A stretch of DNA of 64,000 nucleotides. It comes from Streptantibioticus rubrisoli. GTDB lineage: Bacteria > Actinomycetota > Actinomycetes > Streptomycetales > Streptomycetaceae. Under the pieces are notes generated by a model. It saw only the letters and a list, made by a program, of their open reading frames with translations, searched no databases and was not told the origin of the DNA. The stretch's first letter is position 1; the number at the start of each line of letters is the position of its first letter. The stretch is from positions 1 through 64,000 of the forward strand of contig NZ_JANFNH010000031.1 of assembly GCF_024436055.1 (NCBI RefSeq). The letters run 5' to 3'. The translations under genes and the position numbers were made by a program. Below, in pieces: positions 42,265 through 51,635 of the stretch.

Positions 42265-45015
42265 ATGAACACGCAGACGGGTTGGCGTTGGTGCAGAAAG
42301 TGTCAGGGTTTGTTCTACGCTGCGGGCCCCACCCGAGGCGCCTGCCCCGTCGACAACCAGACACACGACAGCACTGGCAGCGCCCCTTATGCCATGCCGT
42401 ACGATGACGGCAACGCGCCGCATGCGCAAAGCGGCTGGCGCTGGTGTCAGAAGTGCCAGGGACTGTTCTACGCCCTCAATCCCGACCAAGGCACCTGCCC
42501 CGCAGATCGCCAAGCTCACGACAGCAGCGGCAGTGCCCCTTATGCCATGCCGTACGATGACGGCAACGCGCCGCATGCGCAAAGCGGCTGGCGCTGGTGT
42601 CAGAAGTGCCAGGGACTGTTCTACGCCCTCAATCCCGACCAAGGCACCTGCCCCGCGGATCGCCAAGCTCACGACAGCAGCGGCAGCGCCTCCTACGGCA
42701 CCCCCTTCGACGTGCCGACGACGGCGACCGTCGCTCCCGATCCCATCGATGTTCTGGCACCGAAGGGTGACGGCACGGGATCAGCCGTCGTGACTGTCAG
42801 CGGATTTACTGCGCCGACACAGCTGACCGCAACCCTGTCCCAGGCCGGCAATCAACTACGGGCGGTCCGGTATTACGAGGCTGCGACGACGGTAACGGAG
42901 CCACTGCATCGAGAAGACTGGCCCCCCGCGTGGCTTCCTCCCGGCCATCCCCCCAACCCGCTTCCTCTGGCGACTTACACCGAGTACGGAGAGGCAAAAG
43001 TCGACGGCACGCAGCCGGTCAGTGTATCGCCCGGTGACACCATCACATACGTGATCGAAGCGACAGGGCTCACCGTTTGGCCTCCCGTCACTGGCATGCT
43101 GAATATCAAAGGCGATGGATGGCTAGCTCCCATTGCGGTGCCGGTGTCGGTGCGTGTCAACCCGCTTACCTTGACTGTGGATTCCAGCCCTCTTACGATC
43201 CAGCAGAACAATTCGGGAGCGCTTGGCTTGCAGGTCAGCTCAGTGTCCCCCCAAACCGAACAACTCACCGTCTCCGGTTTCGGGACGGGTGTCACGACGG
43301 ACACCTTGCCCCTGCTCATTCCCGCAGGATCGACAGTTGCCGGCGCCTTGGCGATCCACACCGGCCCTCAGACACCGGTCGGTAAGGTTGTCGACTTCAC
43401 CCTACAGTCGGGAACGGCGCTCCAGGCCGGGAGTCCGGACATCGAGGTCTCGGTGGCGGAGATGACGGTCTCCCTGACTGGGCCCTTGATCTATGCTGCG
43501 GCAGCCGGCAGCGACGTCAGCGTTCCGGTGCGCGTGTCACTCAACGAGACGACGGAGAACACCGACATCACGTTCTCGGCCAAACCACCTCCGGAAACCG
43601 CCAAACCGCCACTAGGAATCTCGCAGGTCTTCAGCCTCAGCACTCGCCACTTCGAGCTGAACAATTTTTCCGTCACCGACCTCTCGCATCTCCCACAGCG
43701 GATAGAACGCACCAAGAACCTGGATCCTTCGGGCAGCACCACTGAAACACTCGTTCTGCACGTGAGCGACACCGCACCCGGTGGGCAGTTCACGGTCACG
43801 TTCGCATGGCAGGCGTTCAACGGCCAACAGACCGGCACGTTCCAGGTCCAGATCAATGTGGCGGTCCGCAGTCGCACGTTCAGCTGGAACATCAGCAGCG
43901 GTGGGCTGGCGGCATTGGGAGGGGCGGCGCAGTTCACCATCTCCAGTGACGGCACCACGCGCTGGAGCGGCTACGCGCATAACAGCGGCGTCGACAACTA
44001 CGACTGGGGTTTCAGCGCGGTTATCAAGCCACAGAACACCGAGACCCCGGTTCTTGCCGTTGCTCACCACGGCCACCTCGGCGCACGGGAGCCTGCGGCC
44101 TCCGACCAATGGGACAACACCACTCCGCCGCAGGATCCGGACCCGAACCGTGTGGTACCCAAGGTTCCGTCCACCGGCCCCAATCTCATCGCCTGGCACT
44201 TCGACGACTACGCAACGGCCACCGCGACTCCGAATACTCAGTACTCCAGCGGAATCGGAGAATTCCTCGAAACCGCCCTCGTTGATATCGGGGGATTCTT
44301 CCTCGGCACGACGCCCGTAGGACAGGTGCTCGGTGTTGTCATCTTCATCGGCATCGAGGCTGGCGACCTACTGCAGTCGGGGTCGTTCGTGCACGGGGCC
44401 CGTATCGCCGAGGGAATCCTGTGGGTGTTGGGCCCGTCCAACATGCTCTTGGCCCTTGCCGCAGCCGCGATCGGGGAAATCGGAGATGCCTCGCATGAAA
44501 TAGAGCAGGCAGATTACGACTTCGCGAATCAGGTGTACGCTGATTCCGAGGGAAAAACAACACTGCCGCCACGAGAGAACATCCTGGTCACGAACACGAT
44601 CGGCAAAGGCAACAGGCCCTTCACGTTCGAGAACTTCGAGCGGAAGATCGTCATGAACATGGGAGCCATCTCCGGCTTGAAGAATGGGATCACAGCTGAC
44701 ACTGATGTACCAGGGGAGACGTTGATTCACGAGCTGTGCCACGCATGGCAGCTCACGCATAACGCTTCCTCTCCGGATCTGCTGAGTAAGTTCTTGACCG
44801 CAAGATTCCAGGACTCAGCCGCATACGACTACGGCCCCGCAGGCCCATCGTTCGATGATTTCGGGCTTGAGGCGCAGGCACAGATCGTTCAAGACTGGTT
44901 CGTGGGCAGACGCAAGCGCAACGAGGAGCCGCCGACTGGCCAGCGAATGGATCCGGCCAGCCCCTATTACAGGTACATCGTCGGCAATATCCGGCTGGGG
45001 CAGTACGACGACTGA
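42265..45015 (+). CDS. Multidomain protein: three 51-residue Cys repeats, beta domains, C-terminal HExxH zincin
   Basis: A 916-residue protein. Residues 6, 57 and 108 begin three copies of a 51-residue module, GWRWCQKCQGLFYALNPDQG then TCPADRQAHDSSGSAPY, with CxxC plus C and H suited to zinc. Residues 165-560 are beta-rich Ig-like domains. Residues about 675-760 are apolar and helical. A metalloprotease motif H822-E-L-C-H826 (TLIHELCHAWQLTH) follows, like the DUF4157 and related zincins. No signal peptide is present although the architecture looks extracellular. The ATG at 42265 follows GAGG. Export by a non-Sec route, for example as an injection-system effector, is speculation; no such system is in the window. 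Confidence 0.75.
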   Translation: MNTQTGWRWCRKCQGLFYAAGPTRGACPVDNQTHDSTGSAPYAMPYDDGNAPHAQSGWRWCQKCQGLFYALNPDQGTCPADRQAHDSSGSAPYAMPYDDGNAPHAQSGWRWCQKCQGLFYALNPDQGTCPADRQAHDSSGSASYGTPFDVPTTATVAPDPIDVLAPKGDGTGSAVVTVSGFTAPTQLTATLSQAGNQLRAVRYYEAATTVTEPLHREDWPPAWLPPGHPPNPLPLATYTEYGEAKVDGTQPVSVSPGDTITYVIEATGLTVWPPVTGMLNIKGDGWLAPIAVPVSVRVNPLTLTVDSSPLTIQQNNSGALGLQVSSVSPQTEQLTVSGFGTGVTTDTLPLLIPAGSTVAGALAIHTGPQTPVGKVVDFTLQSGTALQAGSPDIEVSVAEMTVSLTGPLIYAAAAGSDVSVPVRVSLNETTENTDITFSAKPPPETAKPPLGISQVFSLSTRHFELNNFSVTDLSHLPQRIERTKNLDPSGSTTETLVLHVSDTAPGGQFTVTFAWQAFNGQQTGTFQVQINVAVRSRTFSWNISSGGLAALGGAAQFTISSDGTTRWSGYAHNSGVDNYDWGFSAVIKPQNTETPVLAVAHHGHLGAREPAASDQWDNTTPPQDPDPNRVVPKVPSTGPNLIAWHFDDYATATATPNTQYSSGIGEFLETALVDIGGFFLGTTPVGQVLGVVIFIGIEAGDLLQSGSFVHGARIAEGILWVLGPSNMLLALAAAAIGEIGDASHEIEQADYDFANQVYADSEGKTTLPPRENILVTNTIGKGNRPFTFENFERKIVMNMGAISGLKNGITADTDVPGETLIHELCHAWQLTHNASSPDLLSKFLTARFQDSAAYDYGPAGPSFDDFGLEAQAQIVQDWFVGRRKRNEEPPTGQRMDPASPYYRYIVGNIRLGQYDD
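42391..42700 (+). repeat. 153-bp near-identical tandem repeat within the zincin gene
   Basis: Bases from about 42383 repeat at a 153-base offset with very few differences over more than 130 bases. They encode the second and third Cys modules. The first module (42280-42430) is clearly older, differing at many positions. This points to a recent duplication. Confidence 0.85.
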
Positions 45016-45929
45016 CCGCAGATACCCTGCCCGCCCCGCATCACTTCACTGAGCGGCGTATCCACCCACGAGCCCACGAAGATCCGCCGGACACGCCCTA
45101 GCGGGCTCTCCGGCCCAGGAGCCGGCGCGCCCGACCTACTCACCGGTTGGGCCCGGGGCGTCATCAACTCGTGTAAGTGGTCCTTTAGTTGTGTCCTCGT
45201 ATATGGCAGCGTCAACTGCTTGTGGGGGCCTCTTCCGTGGCCTTTCAGGGTGTGAACGTCTTGGCCGTGCAGAGGATGGAAGCAACGTCCGGCACGCACC
45301 ACCGCTGCGGAATTGTCTACGCCGACTTGCCTGGGGCTGGTCTGGTTCACTGGCATCGTCAACTCGGGATCCGGTTCCGATGGGTGACCCGTGGGTGTCC
45401 TGTTCGAGCCGACCGGTCTTGGGGGTGTTAACGAGCAGCGAACCAGGAAACAAGTGAGCCGGTAGGGGCTTTTGGCCTCGTCGCAGTTGTCGTGGGCCGG
45501 GGTTGGTGGTGGAGGGAACCTCGTGCGGGGAGAGGGTTTCCGGCTTGCAGGAGGTGGGGTGGGCGGCGCGGATAGCCTGCGGGGAAGAGTAAGCGGATAG
45601 GCCGGGGCGATGGGCCGGTCACGGTCGGAGCAGGTCGCCGCGGCGATGGCCGCACTGGGGATGTACTTCGCAGGGAGCACTTCCGAGGAGTTCGCCGAGG
45701 AAGTGGCTCGGCTTGGCGAGGTGCGTGCTGCTCGGTGTTGTTGCAGGCCGGGGCGGTGGTGGCTGATGGGTGGTTCTGGATGAGGAAGCCTGTCGCGTGG
45801 CGTGGGAGCAGTTCGCTGCCGCTGGGGCTGGGCTGGGTGAGGAGTCGGGGAAGCGAGTGGAGTTCATTGGCTGGCGGGTGTTGCGGGCTGGTATCCGGCT
45901 GCGGCTGAGGGCGCAGAACGATTGCCGTC
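45016..45929. other. About 900 bases without a supported gene
   Basis: Plus-strand pieces from 45610, MGRSRSEQVAAAMAALGMYF then, in another frame from about 45774, LDEEACRVAWEQFAAAGAGL, look like fragments of one or two small genes that are no longer in frame. Nothing recognised in 45016-45600. Confidence 0.3.
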
Positions 45930-46160
45930 GCTGCTCCTCACGGGGGATTGCGAGCACGCGGCAGATCCGCTGGATGCCGAACTTGGCGCGGTTTTCGGCG
46001 ATGAAGTCCCAGCGGCGGGGGCTCGCTTCACCTCTTGGACGAAGCGCAGGATCTCGCGCTTTGCTGCCGTTCTTTCCCGCCTTCAGCGGCCGGGCATTGT
46101 CCGCCCGCGGCCGGGCCGGCTCCTTTGCCTCGCTCCCGCCCGCGTCACGGCGTCCGGGCA
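45930..46160 (-). pseudogene. IS3-family transposase remnant (OrfA end and OrfB start)
   Basis: Minus-strand EAKEPARPRADNARPLKAGK resembles the coiled end of IS3 OrfA (RLRADNARLKAE), and RWDFIAENRAKFGIQRICRV is the typical start of OrfB. Both lie within 230 bases and the catalytic core is missing. Confidence 0.65.
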
Positions 46161-46231
46161 CGGCCTAAGCGTTGTCCCGCAACTGCGGGTGAGACTGGGC
46201 ATCGGGGGATCGGCGTGGCTATGGTGCCCGC

Positions 46232-46615
46232 ATGACGGATCAGATAGCTGGCGCAGAAGGCGCCCCGCTGGCTAGGCCGGAACTGCACACGGTGTTGCTG
46301 GAACTTGAGCGGGAGTTGGACGCCGATCCCGCCGAAGTCTTCGACCTTCTGGTTCCCCAGCTTGCGCCCGCCGACGGACACACGAAGTTCGCTGTCTACC
46401 CGCACTGCCTCACAGCTGTCATGCAGGGTGACTGGTGGTACCGGGGAGAATATCGGGTGAGTGCTGCTCCTAGGGGTGCGAGGGTTTCGTACACGGTGGT
46501 CAACGTTGCGCAGGAGCAGCACGAGGGTGGGAATCTCATCAGCAAGAGCACTGTCGCGGCGGCACCCGACGCCTTCGCACGACGCCTCGACGCTCTTGAA
46601 GACTCGCTGCGTTGA
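46232..46615 (+). CDS. SRPBCC-like small protein, function unknown
   Basis: A 127-residue frame, MTDQIAGAEGAPLARPELHT. The middle (FAVYPHCLTAVMQGDWWYRG, EYRVSAAPRGARVSYTVVNV) suggests an all-beta sheet with a final helix (DAFARRLDALEDSL), as in SRPBCC proteins that bind small molecules. It lacks a clear ribosome-binding site, though the codon pattern is good. The IS5-like element starts immediately downstream. Confidence 0.6.
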   Translation: MTDQIAGAEGAPLARPELHTVLLELERELDADPAEVFDLLVPQLAPADGHTKFAVYPHCLTAVMQGDWWYRGEYRVSAAPRGARVSYTVVNVAQEQHEGGNLISKSTVAAAPDAFARRLDALEDSLR

Positions 46616-46632
46616 GGTGACATGATCTCGGG

Positions 46633-47487
46633 ATGGCTGGTGTTCTCACGGCGTCCGAGTCGTCCCGGATAGCTCCCTTCACCGGGCTGAACCCGCGGCA
46701 GTTCAGCAAGCTGATCAACGCGCTGCGGCGTGAAGGTGCGGACCCTGTGCGCAAGGGCCGGCCCTGGAGCCTGCCACTGGAGGACCGGGTCCTGCTGGTT
46801 GCCACGTACTGGCGCACCAACCTGACCCTGCGACAGCTCCCGCTGCTTTTCGGCGCGTCGAAGTCTGCGGTCGAGCGTATCGTCGATCATCTGGGGCCGT
46901 CGCTGGCGCTGAAGCCGCACAAGCGGTTCCGCAGGGACGCGGTGCTGATCGTGGACGGCACTCTCGTGCCGACCCGCGACCACAGCATCGCCGCGCAATC
47001 GAAGAGCTACCGGTACTCCGCCAACCACCAGGTGGTCATCGACGCCGACGCGCGGCTGGTTGTCGCGGTAGGCCGACCAGTGCGCGGCAACCGCAACGAC
47101 TGCAAGGCTTGAGAGTTGTTGGGCGCAAAGGAGGCCGTCGGCACGACCACGGTCATTGCGGATGGCGGCTACCGCGGCACTGGCCTGGTCATCCCGCACC
47201 GCCGCGAACTCGGCCGGGTCGAACTGCAGGCTGGGAAAGAGGAGCACAACGCCTCCCACCGCAAGGTCCGTGCCCGCGTCGAGCACGCTTTCGCCCGCAT
47301 GAAGACCTGGAGGATCCTGCGCGACTGTCGTCTCAAGGGCCAAGGTGTGCATCACCAGGCCATGCTTGGGATCGCCCGTCTGCACAACCTCACCCTCGCA
47401 TACCGTCACCCGCGGGCCGTGGCCCGAGCGTTCCTGCACGCTGCACTTGTGGTAGGCGGAGTCGTTCGCCGTTTCCGCCCCCGGTGA
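46633..47487 (+). pseudogene. IS5-family transposase interrupted by one in-frame TGA
   Basis: One frame of 285 codons. The first part reads TGLNPRQFSKLINALRREGA, YWRTNLTLRQLPLLFGASKS, VLIVDGTLVPTRDH and VRGNRNDCKA; then TGA at 47110-47112; then GAKEAVGTTTVIADGGYRGT and ARVEHAFARMKTWRILRDCR. The D, D and E of the catalytic triad (VDGTL, ADGGY, VEHAFA) are all present. The stop sits where relatives have Trp (TGG), so one G-to-A change inactivated the gene. The termini were not resolved by eye. Apart from the stop, this is the least decayed insertion sequence in the window. Confidence 0.85.
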
Positions 47488-47655
47488 GGTGCGCGGGGCC
47501 CCGAGGCGGACGGTGTGCGGAGCGGCGGTGAACCAGATGCCGGGTCTCGCCCGGGCCGCGCTCGTCGCGAACCCGACGGTGCCGGTGGCGGTCGGGGCAG
47601 CCGGCCCCCTTGCTTGCACCTTCCATGGTCGCGACGCACCGCTGTGTCGTGGTGT

Positions 47656-48852
47656 TCACGAGCCTGGGGTCGGCTCGCTGGGCCAGGGGATGTGCCGCCA
47701 GGGGCTCCCTGGGTCGTGGGTGAGGGTCCGGTGCGGGCCGAGTACCGAGCGGTATCTGTGCTCGAATTCCTGTTCACCGCCGCGCAGTACCGCGCCGAGC
47801 GCGTACCCCGCGGCGAACTCCTGCCATGAGCCGTAGGTCTCCCGGCACGCTCGACCGGCCCGCAGCACCGCCTGCTGGGCCTCGGTGGGCTCGCAGAAGC
47901 GCGCCCCCAGCCCCCACCGTGCGAGGGCCACGGCCTGCCCGGAGTCGTAGCCGTTGACCGACCGCACGAAGCCGTACGGTGGCAGGATTCCGTCTGCCTG
48001 GAGCCGTGCCTCGTAGCGCAGGATCCGGCCGATGAGGGACAGCACTGCCGCGGTCTGTGGTTCGGGGGTGCCGGTGTGCCGCAGCGCTGCCTCGGCCGTG
48101 CGGTGCCATACCTCGACGGGCGGCGGCGTGCCGTGGGCCTGGGCCAGTTCGGCGCGGATCCTGAGGACGAACTTCGGCTCGGGAGCGGTGGTGACGGCCT
48201 TGAGCAGGTGGTCCAGCCGACGCGACCACTGGCCGTGGTGGGTCACGTGCCACCAGTCGCGCAACCGTTCGGTGTCGGTGGGGTAGCTGTCGTAGACGTC
48301 CCCCAGGTCGTTCCACAGGACCTGCTCGTGGACCGCGAGGTGGGCGCCGCAGGCCAGCGCGTGGGCCAGCGGGCCGTGCAGCGGGCCGCTGTACCGGGTC
48401 AGCAGCTCGTCGTCGCCGTAGCCCGGCCGCGGCGCGCTCTTGGCGATCCGCCGCCACTTCCTGCGGTCCGCCTGCCGGGCGGGGAAGTACATCTCGCCCG
48501 GCGTCGCCGGGTTCACCACCAGCCACGCGTCGTCGTCGAGCCAACTGTCGGCGAGCAGCCGCAGGTTGGTAGGGGAGACGACGTGGTCCGGGCGGCGCGG
48601 CGGCAACTCGCCGCGGGTGCGCAGTGCGAGGCAGAGCCGACCGGCCGGGTCCCAGTGGGGGACGAAGGTGATGCTGTCCAGGTCGGCGTCCGCGTGCACT
48701 TTCAGGACGTCGACGAACATGGCGAAGTCCGCCAGCAGCCGCAGGAAGCCTTCACAGTCGCCGCGGCACTTGGCCGCGTACAGCAGTCGTTCGGCCTCGG
48801 TGGGCGGCTGCCACATCCCCCCGAACGTGCGTGTCAGGTCTGCGGTTTCCAT
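47656..48852 (-). CDS. DUF1266-domain protein
   Basis: A 398-residue cytoplasmic protein. The first half (residues 10-200) has the Streptomyces pattern MWQPPTEAERLLYAAKCRGD, ADADLDSITFVPHWDP, DDDAWLVVNPATPGEMYFPA. The second half is DUF1266: LRDWWHVTHHGQWSRRLDHL, NGYDSGQAVALARWGLGARF and ETYGSWQEFAAGYALGAVLR. The domain's function is not known, but it is often near secretion and toxin genes. No ribosome-binding site precedes the ATG at 48852; the ATG at about 48816 (MWQPPTE), preceded by GGGGGG, is a good alternative start. Confidence 0.75.
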   Translation of the reverse strand: METADLTRTFGGMWQPPTEAERLLYAAKCRGDCEGFLRLLADFAMFVDVLKVHADADLDSITFVPHWDPAGRLCLALRTRGELPPRRPDHVVSPTNLRLLADSWLDDDAWLVVNPATPGEMYFPARQADRRKWRRIAKSAPRPGYGDDELLTRYSGPLHGPLAHALACGAHLAVHEQVLWNDLGDVYDSYPTDTERLRDWWHVTHHGQWSRRLDHLLKAVTTAPEPKFVLRIRAELAQAHGTPPPVEVWHRTAEAALRHTGTPEPQTAAVLSLIGRILRYEARLQADGILPPYGFVRSVNGYDSGQAVALARWGLGARFCEPTEAQQAVLRAGRACRETYGSWQEFAAGYALGAVLRGGEQEFEHRYRSVLGPHRTLTHDPGSPWRHIPWPSEPTPGS

Positions 48853-48986
48853 GGGAGGCGACTCTACTGAGCCGCCCAACCGCCCAACCGGCGTGGGCAG
48901 GTGGGGCGGTGGCCAGGTGGTTCGCTTCGGTCGCCGGGGTTGTGTGCGGTGGCTGTTGCGCCCGGACGCCGTTCGTTGCTGTCCCG

Positions 48987-49045
48987 GCGGAAAGCGGAAA
49001 GCGGAAAGCGGAAAGCGGATGGCGGATGGCGGATGGCGGATGGCG
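48987..49045 (+). repeat. Heptanucleotide tandem repeat that changes unit
   Basis: GCGGAAA is repeated four times and then switches to GCGGATG repeated four times, in the space between the DUF1266 and TetR genes. The neat switch suggests slippage-driven spread of a variant unit. Confidence 0.85.
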
Positions 49046-49067
49046 GGACTCGGCGCTGGTGCGGTGG

Positions 49068-49772
49068 TCAGTGGTTCGTTGGTGTGGTGTGGGGTGTGTC
49101 CGTTGGCGGGTCCGGGGTGAGGTGGGCGGCGAACTCCTCGTGCGCGGGGGCTGTGGGCAGTTGGCGGGTGGTGTTGGGGCGCAGGCCGTCGAGGAAGATG
49201 CCGACGTGGCGGGTGACCAGTGCGTCGGCTTGCTGCTGTGGGAGGTGGGGCAGGGGGCGGCACACGAGCGCGGTGGTGGTGATCAGGTCCACCGCGGTGA
49301 CGTCTGGACGTACCGCGTGGTGCTCGCGCGCGGCGGACAGGACCTCTTCGAGGGCGGCTGCGATCTGCCGTTGCAGGTCACGGGCCTGGGGGGCGTTGGT
49401 GACGGGGCCGCCGATGAGGGGCAGCACCAGCATCTCCCGGTTGGCCACCAGGTCCAGTATGAACGTCTCCAGGGCGCCCAGCGGGTCGGTTCGCGCGGTT
49501 TGTGCCGCGGTGCGGGCGGCGTCGAGGACCACGGTGAAGCCGTCCAGGACGACTTGGGTGATCAGCGCGTCGCGGTCGGGGAATCGCCGGTAGAGGGTGG
49601 CGATGTTCACGCCGGCTCGGCGGGCGATCTCGTCCAGCGGTGCGGCGGTGCCCAGTTCGCGGAAGGCGGTGCGGGCGGCGGCCAGGACCTGGGCGCGGTT
49701 GCGTGCGGCGTCAGCGCGCAACCGGGGGCGCGTGGTCTTGCCGGGAGGGGTGCTGGCGGTCACCTCGATCAC
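49068..49772 (-). CDS. TetR-family transcriptional regulator
   Basis: A 234-residue repressor from a GTG start. Residues 20-66 are the DNA-binding domain (AAPLDEIARRAGVNIATLYR); the effector domain follows, with the TetR_C-type LGALETFILDLVANREMLVL. The last 25 residues are Pro/Thr-rich and disordered. It is divergent from an SDR gene with a TAAGCG palindrome in the gap, a very common Streptomyces pair. Confidence 0.92.
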   Translation of the reverse strand: MIEVTASTPPGKTTRPRLRADAARNRAQVLAAARTAFRELGTAAPLDEIARRAGVNIATLYRRFPDRDALITQVVLDGFTVVLDAARTAAQTARTDPLGALETFILDLVANREMLVLPLIGGPVTNAPQARDLQRQIAAALEEVLSAAREHHAVRPDVTAVDLITTTALVCRPLPHLPQQQADALVTRHVGIFLDGLRPNTTRQLPTAPAHEEFAAHLTPDPPTDTPHTTPTNH

Positions 49773-49820
49773 TTTCCCTGTCTGCGCGTGCGGGTGCTCC
49801 TGCTGAGACTACGGCAGCAT

Positions 49821-49844
49821 TAAGCGAAGTATTTCCTGCGCTTA
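49821..49844. promoter_or_regulatory. TetR operator
   Basis: TAAGCG (49821-49826) and CGCTTA (49839-49844) form an inverted repeat with a 12-base A/T-rich centre (AAGTATTTCCTG), 49 bases before the TetR start. Confidence 0.65.
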
Positions 49845-49996
49845 GTGGTAGTGTCGAAGGACCGGCCCCTTGCGGCGGAACGGGAGGTTCCCGGCGAGGT
49901 GGTGCTCGCGCCACATGGGCTGGTCCCCCCTTGTGGGGAACCGCTCCAGCAGGCGGCTCCCCTTGTGCTTTCGATGCGACGAAGAGGCGAGAAGAG

Positions 49997-50782
49997 ATGA
50001 CAGCAATGGCAGACACGCGGTTCGCGGGCAAGGCCGCGGTGGTCACCGGTGGCAGCCGGGGAATCGGAGCGGCGGTCGCCGCCCGGCTGGCCAGCGAAGG
50101 CGCGGCCGTGGCCATCGGCTACCGGGGCAATCAAGAGGCCGCCGACAAGCTGGTCGCCGCGCTGCGGGCCGACGGCGCGCGGGCGTTCGCGATGCGGGCC
50201 GACGTGGCCGACCCCGACCAGACCAAGGCGCTGGTCGAGCAGGCGGTGGCAGAGTTCGGACAGCTTGACGTTCTCGCCTCCTGCGCGGGCATCGAGCACT
50301 TCGATGTCTTGGAGAACATCGCCCCGGCCGACTTCGACCGCGTCTTCACCGTCAACACCCGCGGCCAGCTGTTCGCCGTCCAGCACGCCGCATCGCGTAT
50401 GGGCGAAGGAGGCAGGATCGTTGTGACCTCCTCGGTCAGCGCCTCCCGCGCGGTCTTCGGGCACACCCTGTACGCCGCGTCCAAGGCCGCGGTGGAATCG
50501 ATGGTCCTCAACCTCTCCGCCGAACTCGGCCAGCGCGGCATCGCCATCAACGCCATCGCGCCCGGTGGCACCGCCACCGACATGGCCGCCGACGTCGCCG
50601 ACAGGTACCAGCACCCCCAACTGGCCGACAAGGTCTCGCTGACCGACTGGCTGAAGGCCCACGGAGCTCTCGGCCGACTGGCCGAACCTGCGGAGATCGC
50701 CGCCGGGTACGCCTTCCTCGCCTCCGACGACGCCGCGTACATGACCGGCCGCACCCTGCAGATCGACGGCGGCTACTTCTAG
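49997..50782 (+). CDS. Short-chain dehydrogenase/reductase (3-oxoacyl-ACP reductase-like)
   Basis: A 261-residue classical SDR. TGGSRGIG (residues 17-24) binds NADPH, and the catalytic Ser145/146, Tyr159 and Lys163 (YAASK) are intact. The end, AAYMTGRTLQIDGGYF, is that of FabG-type reductases. It reduces or oxidises a hydroxyl/keto pair on an unknown substrate. The ATG at 49997 follows GAAGAG; MADTRF nine bases later is an alternative. The gene is divergent from TetR and probably repressed by it. Confidence 0.9.
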   Translation: MTAMADTRFAGKAAVVTGGSRGIGAAVAARLASEGAAVAIGYRGNQEAADKLVAALRADGARAFAMRADVADPDQTKALVEQAVAEFGQLDVLASCAGIEHFDVLENIAPADFDRVFTVNTRGQLFAVQHAASRMGEGGRIVVTSSVSASRAVFGHTLYAASKAAVESMVLNLSAELGQRGIAINAIAPGGTATDMAADVADRYQHPQLADKVSLTDWLKAHGALGRLAEPAEIAAGYAFLASDDAAYMTGRTLQIDGGYF

Positions 50783-50859
50783 ACGCTCCGCTGGAAGCGC
50801 GGTGAGGGGCCGCCGCTCGTCCGCGGCACTGTTGCGGCTGGCCGCGCGGTCCCCGGCGC

Positions 50860-51608
50860 CCCCCGGGCTCTAATGCCGTGGCCCGTGCGGTCGCGGAGCC
50901 GTCTTCGTCGTCCCCGTCCAGGAGCAGGGAACGGGAGTGCAACAGGTTGGCCAGTAGCAGATGCCCGGCGTCAGCCGCACCGAGGGTGAGCAGCCCGGGG
51001 TAGGGGGGCGCCTCCCGCGCTGCATGGGCATCCAGCAGGGGCGCTGCGGCGTCCAGAGCCCAGCAGCCGTCGCGCGGCCCGGTGGTGAACGGCGTTATGG
51101 GAGAAGTGCCCGGGTCGTTGACGAGCGGGTGCGCGGTGCGGTCGGTGACCTGCGCGCCCCGCGCGGTCGGCAACTCGATGCCGGAAGCGGCCCGTTGGTG
51201 GGCGAGCGTGCGCAAGGCGAGGTCGAGCCGGGTGACGCTGAGCGGTTCAGCGGAGGCCTGCGGGGCCTGCTCCAGGCGGGTCGGGCGGGGGTCGATAGCG
51301 ATCGTCTCCCCGGCCTTGCGGTGACGCTGCTGCAGGATCCGCGTGAGGGTTGCCGCCGTCGTTTCCCGGCTGTTGATCAGCGGACGGTGGGGCGGGGGCT
51401 TGAGCTGCTGGTCGGGGATGATCAGGTCGGGGTCGGTGGAATGCCCACCGCCTGGCTGTGGTTGGCCCCTTGTCGAGTTGGAAGGTCTCGGGTACTTCGT
51501 GATGTCCCCGAACTCCTTGTCTGCGATCTGCGGCAGGTTGTCCCCGGCCTTGGGGTGATGCTGCAGGATCCGCTTCACGCCGGGGGAGCCGAGCAGTCCG
51601 GCCGTCAT
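50860..51608 (-). pseudogene. Internal fragment of a LysM/BTAD large regulator
   Basis: The minus-strand frame from 51608 carries a LysM module (DNLPQIADKEFGDITKYPRP, STDPDLIIPDQQLKPP), then LDLALRTLAHQRAASGIELP, ARGAQVTDRTAHPLV, PYPGLLTLGAADAGHLLLAN and LLHSRSLLLDGDDE. In Streptomyces this order belongs to membrane-bound LysM/bacterial-transcriptional-activator proteins of about 1000 residues. Both the membrane N-terminus and the BTAD C-terminus are missing; homology ends near 50870. Confidence 0.7.
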
Positions 51609-51635
51609 AGCGCTAACACCCGTGCCGCGATGAGC

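Noticed and set aside
47110-47112. Selenocysteine or programmed readthrough at the in-frame TGA of the IS5 transposase
   Set aside because: The position is Trp in relatives, no SECIS-like hairpin was seen, and single-base mutation explains it.
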